NCBI GenBank assembly: GCA_037137375.1
Contig: JBAXKJ010000002.1
Coordinates: 189,834 to 253,833, forward strand
DNA: 64,000 nt
Source: CAINVV01 sp037137375
GTDB taxonomy: Bacteria; Bacteroidota; Bacteroidia; Bacteroidales; Prolixibacteraceae
Direction: 5' to 3'
Position 1 is the stretch's first letter. Every line of letters starts with the position of its first letter. The translations under genes were made by a program, and so were the position numbers. The notes below the pieces were generated by a model. That model was not told the origin of the DNA. It made no database searches and saw only the letters and a program-made list of their open reading frames with translations. Shown here one piece after another: positions 55,501-61,500 of the stretch.

Positions 55501-58500
55501 GCGGAAATGGTGGAAGTGCGGCAGGAAGCTATGAAGGAGGTGCCGGAGGTGGATTTAGTTCGGATGGTGCCAACGGAGGAACGCATGGTTCCCTGGCCTA
55601 CGGTGGAAAGAGCTTTTTGAACGGAGGTAACGGAGGTTTAGGCAACAATAGTTATTCAGCTGCCAATTACGGTGGTTTCGGCGGAGGTGGTGGAGGCCAG
55701 CTGGGCGGTCCGGGCGGTGGTGGTGGCTATTCAGGAGGAGGAACAGCGGGCCAATGGAGTAGTTCCTCTACTTATGGGGGTGGTGGTGGCTCCTATAATA
55801 TCGGAACGACCCAGATGAACACCGCCGGAGCAAGGTCAGGCAACGGGCTTGTACTCATTTATTATAATGTGACAGCACCTATTCTGACAACGACAGCAGT
55901 CAGCAGTTTATTGTCGACCACGGTTTCAGGTGGGGGTAATATTTCGGCTGACAATGGATTCACGGTTACGACCCGAGGAGTGTGCTGGAATACCTCTACT
56001 GCTCCGACAACGGCCGGAAGCAAAACAACAGATGGAACAGGTACCGGGACTTTCACCTCTTCGGTAACTGGCTTAACGCCCGGAACAACCTATTATTTGC
56101 GTGCATATGCCACCAACAGCATGGGTACCGGCTATGGCAATGAGGTGAGTTTTACTACTTATACCGCAGGTACCATTGCGTCTAACCAAACGATTTGTGC
56201 CACTGCCACACCTGCTGTATTTACTTCTACTCTGGCATCAAATTTATCGGGAGCCACCTATCAATGGCAGAACAGCACGGACAACAGCACTTTTACTAAT
56301 ATCCCGGGAGCTACCGCCGCTACCTATCAGCCAGGCGCACTCATAACCACAACGTATTTCAGACGCAATGCAACATCGGGTTCGATCACGCTCAACAGTA
56401 TTGTGATCACTTTAACGGTTAATCCGCTACCGACTTTGGTAGCCATCACGGGAACGACTTCCACTTGCGTGGGATCGACCACTACACTTGCCAATTCCAC
56501 TTCTGGCGGCACCTGGAGCAGCAATGCCACCGGTGTGGCAACTGTGGTCGCTTCAACAGGCGTGGTAAGCGGTGTATCCGCCGGTACGGCAACTGTTACT
56601 TATTCATACACCAACTCCAACAGTTGTACCAACACAGTTTCCGCTTCGGTTACCGTAAATGCATTGCCAACTGTAGCAGCCATCACCGGTACTACAATCT
56701 TTTGTCAGGGAGCTACCACTATACTGGCCAACTCAACGACCGGAGGGGTCTGGATCAGCGGTTCAACAGGAATAGCTACCGTGGATGCTTCGTCCGGCGT
56801 GGTTACCGGCGTTTCGGCTGGAACATCCCTTATCACCTATACCGTAACCAATGGAAACGCTTGCAGCAAGGCCGTTACAACCACTGTTACCGTTTCCGGC
56901 TTGCCTTCAGATCCGTCATCAATAACCTCAAGTCCTGCATCTGTCTGTGTAGGAACATCCTCCAACCTGAATGCCACATCAGCTGGAAATAATATTAACT
57001 GGTATACAGTATCAACTGGTGGCACCAATCTTGGAAGCAGTGTAAGTGCTGCGAATTATGCGGTGACGCCGGGCAGTACAACCACCTATTACGCTGAGGC
57101 GACAACGGTGACAAGTGGATCGCAATCCTACGCTTACACCGGCGGGATGCAGACCTTTACTGTTCCTTCCGGCGTAACATCCTTAACTATTGACACATAC
57201 GGAGCACAAGGAGGTACAAGTACCAGCGGTGGTTATACTGGAGGACTTGGAGCAAGAATAAAGGGTGATATTGCCGTTACTGCGGGTCAGGTGATAAATA
57301 TCCAGGTTGGAGGCAAGGGAAACGACGGAAGTTGCGGTTCGGCAGGCGGTGGCGGAACATTTGTTGTCAGGTCAGGCACCGCATTGGTGGTAGCCGGTGG
57401 TGGCGGTGGCGGTTTTTATTGTTCTGCCTACGGAGGAAATTATGGGGGGTCAGGACTAACATCCACTGGCGGTGGTGCAGGGATAAAATGTGGATCAGCA
57501 GGAGTCGGATATGCCGGTGGAACAAACGGTAACGGTGGAAGTGCCAACTTAGGCGGTGGTGGCGGAGGTTTTTCCGGAGCCGGATCATCAAGTAGTCCAA
57601 GCGGAGCTGGTGGTGGTGCCTATCCTGGCGCAGGTGGCTTGCCTGGCGGAGGTTACGGTGGTGGCGGCGGATATTACAACGGATGTTGTGGTGGCTCCGG
57701 TGGTGGAGGCGGTTACAGCGGTGGCTCAGGCGGAACAAGTGATGGAAGTGCGGGTGGTGGCGGTGGATCATACAATGCAGGCACGAGCCAAACCAATACT
57801 GCCGGGGCGCAGTCAGGCAATGGTCAGGTGCTGGTTTCGTGGTCGACATCGAGTTCTTCCAGCTGTCCCTCAGCTACGCGTGCACCGGTAACAGTTACCG
57901 TCAGTACTGCTTCAGTAGGAGGTGCAGTTTCTGGCGGAACAGCTGTTTGTACCGGAACCAATAGTACAGTCCTCACCCTGACTGGAAATACAGGAACCAT
58001 CCAATGGCAATCATCACCCAACAACAGTGCGTTTACAAATATTACTGGGGCAACCGGTTCAAATTATACGGCAACAAATTTATCTGCCACTACTTATTAC
58101 AGAGCAGTTGTCACCAATGGTGGTTGCGCATCGGCCAACAGTTCTACCTCCACAGTGGCAGTAAGTCCGGCATCTGTAAGCGGCACCATATCAGGTGCAG
58201 CAACAGTCTGCTCTGGAACCAACTCTGTCGCCCTGACCCTGGGAAGCTATACCGGAACGATTCAATGGCAATCCTCCACGGATAATTCAACCTTCAGCAA
58301 CATCCCCGGAGCAACGGCTGCAACCTATACTGCCACCAACCTTTCCGCAACAAAATATTACAGGGCAGTAGTAACGAGTGGTGCCTGCGCATCTGCTACC
58401 AGTTCAGCGGTAACCATTACCATTAATCCAACTTCTGTTGGCGGATCGATTTCAGGAGGTACGGGGGTATGTACCGGTTCCAACAGTACAGTTCTTACCC

Positions 58501-61500
58501 TGGCTGGCAATACAGGAACAATCCAGTGGCAGTCTTCCACAGATAACAGCACATTTACGAATATAGGCAGTGCAACAACTTCCACCTATACTGCTACAAA
58601 CCTTGCGATTACCACCTATTACAGGGCAGTAATTACGAGTGGTGCCTGTTCTGCCGCTAACAGCACCACAGCCACCATGACGGTGAATCCACTGCCAACG
58701 ATAGGAGCCATCACGGGTCCATTAGCCATCTGTCAGAGCAATACCTCGAATCTTGCCAGTACTACTTTGGGAGGAAGCTGGAGCAGTGGGTCGACCGGAG
58801 TATCAACGGTTGACTCCGGGAGCGGAGTGGTGACGGGAGTTGCATCGGGAACTTCGGTGATTACCTATACGGTCACTAACAGCAACCTTTGTACCAATAC
58901 TGCAGCAGCAACGGTCACAGTATCGGCGCTGCCTCCGGCACCGGCACCAGTTACTGCCGGTCCTTCATCCATTTGTCTGGGTTCTTCTACCAATTTGAAT
59001 GCAACTTCTTCCGGCAACAACATCAGCTGGTACACTGTGTCGGCAGGTGGTGTTTCATTGGGAATCAGCGCCAGTGCGGCCAATTATTCGGTGACACCGG
59101 CGAATACGACGACTTATTATGCAGAGTCGGCAACTATCAGTGGCACAAGTGGATCGCAAACGTTTAATTACACAGGAGCCTTGCAGACCCTGACTGTTCC
59201 GGCAGGGGTTACATCAGTTGTGATTGAAACCTGGGGAGCCCAGGGAGGTATCAATAACATTGGCAACAGTAATTTGGGAGGACTTGGAGGATATGCAAAA
59301 GGAACACTGAGCGTTACGCCCGGGCAAACGTTGAATATTTACGTCGGCGGACAAGGAACTGGCGTTGGCAACAATACACTTGGTGGTGCAGGCTACAATG
59401 GCGGAGGAAATGCCAACGGAAGTGGAAGCGGTGGCGGTGGTGCAACTGATGTCAGATTTGGCGGCACTGCTTTGGGCAACAGGGTTATTGTCGGTGGTGG
59501 CGGTGGTGGAAGTGGCTACTATTCTTATGGCGGAGGAGCCGGCGGTGGTGCTACCGGAACCACAGGCGGTAATGCAACAAATGGTACTGCTGCTTATGGT
59601 GGTACGGGAGGAACACAATCAGCCGGAGGAACAGGCAGTGGTTCTTATCCTGGTTATTCAGGGTCTTTGGGAGTGGGTGGCAATGGCAACATTGCAAGTA
59701 GTTCGATTGGGTATTCCGGCGGTGGCGGTGGTGGATATTACGGTGGAGCCGGCGGAGCCGGTGCTGTTTCCGCTGGTACCGGATATGGCGCAGCTGGTGG
59801 AGGAGGTTCTTCCTATGTTGGGGGTGTTTCCAATACTACCTCGACAAGTGGTTTAAGGTCCGGGAATGGTCAGGCGCTTATTTCATGGACTTCAAACTCA
59901 ACCTCATGTCCATCAGCGACCCGTGCTTCGGTTATTGTGACGGTTAGTCCGGCATCGGTAGGTGGTTCTATTGCTGGCAGCACAACTGTTTGCACAGGGA
60001 GCAACTCTTCTGTCCTAACATTAAGCGGCTCTACGGGCAGTATCACCAAATGGCAATCTTCCACGACAAACAATTTTGCTTCGGCAACAGACATTGCCAA
60101 TACAACCACAACCTTAACTACAGCAAATCTCACCGCATCAACTTATTACAGGGCGGTGGTCACCAGTGGCGCCTGTGCAGCAGCCTATAGCTCAACAGGA
60201 ACAGTTACTGTGAGCCCGGCTTCAGTTGGCGGCTCAGTTTCCGGAAGTACCGCCGTTTGTACCGGATCAAACTCTGCCACCCTGACTTTGAGCGGTCACA
60301 CCGGAACCATCCAGTGGCAAGTTTCAACCGACAATTCAAGTTTCAGCAACATCCCCGGAGAGACTTCTACTACTTATACTTCGTTGAACCTCACGGCTAG
60401 CAAATACTATCGGGCTGTCGTTACCAGCGGTTCATGCGTCTTTGCCAATAGTACCGTGGCCACCATCACGGTAGGTCCGGGCTCTGTTGGCGGAGCGATT
60501 TCAGGAGGTACGGGGGTATGTACCGGTTCCAACAGTACAGTTCTTACCCTGGCTGGCAATACAGGAACAATCCAGTGGCAGTCTTCCACAGATAACAGCA
60601 CATTTACGAATATAGGCAGTGCAACAACTTCCACCTATACTGCTACAAACCTTGCGATTACCACCTATTACAGGGCAGTAATTACGAGTGGTGCCTGTTC
60701 TGCCGCTAACAGCACCACAGCCACCATGACGGTGAATCCACTGCCAACGATAGGAGCCATCACGGGTCCATTAGCCATCTGTCAGAGCAATACCTCGAAT
60801 CTTGCCAGTACTACTTTGGGAGGAAGCTGGAGCAGTGGGTCGACCGGAGTATCAACGGTTGACTCCGGGAGCGGAGTGGTGACGGGAGTTGCATCGGGAA
60901 CTTCGGTGATTACCTATACGGTCACTAACAGCAACCTTTGTACCAATACTGCAGCAGCAACGGTCACAGTATCGGCGCTGCCTCCGGCACCGGCACCAGT
61001 TACTGCCGGTCCTTCATCCATTTGTCTGGGTTCTTCTACCAATTTGAATGCAACTTCTTCCGGCAACAACATCAGCTGGTACACTGTGTCGGCAGGTGGT
61101 GTTTCATTGGGAAGCAGCGCCAGTGCGGCCAATTATTCGGTGACTCCGGCAAATACGACTACTTACTATGCTGAGTCGGCAACTATCAGCGGCACAAGTG
61201 GATCGCAAACGTTTAATTACACAGGAGCCGTACAAACTCTGACAGTGCCGGCAGGGGTTACGTCAGTTGTGATTGAAACCTGGGGAGCACAAGGAGGTAT
61301 CAATAACATTGGCAACAGTAATTTGGGGGGACTTGGAGGATATGCAAAAGGAACTTTGAGTGTTACGCCCGGGCAAACGTTGAATATTTATGTCGGTGGA
61401 CAAGGATCCGGTGTTAGTAACAATATTCTGGGCGGCGGAGGCTACAATGGCGGAGGACATGCCAATGGAAGTGGAAGCGGTGGTGGTGGTTCAACGGATG

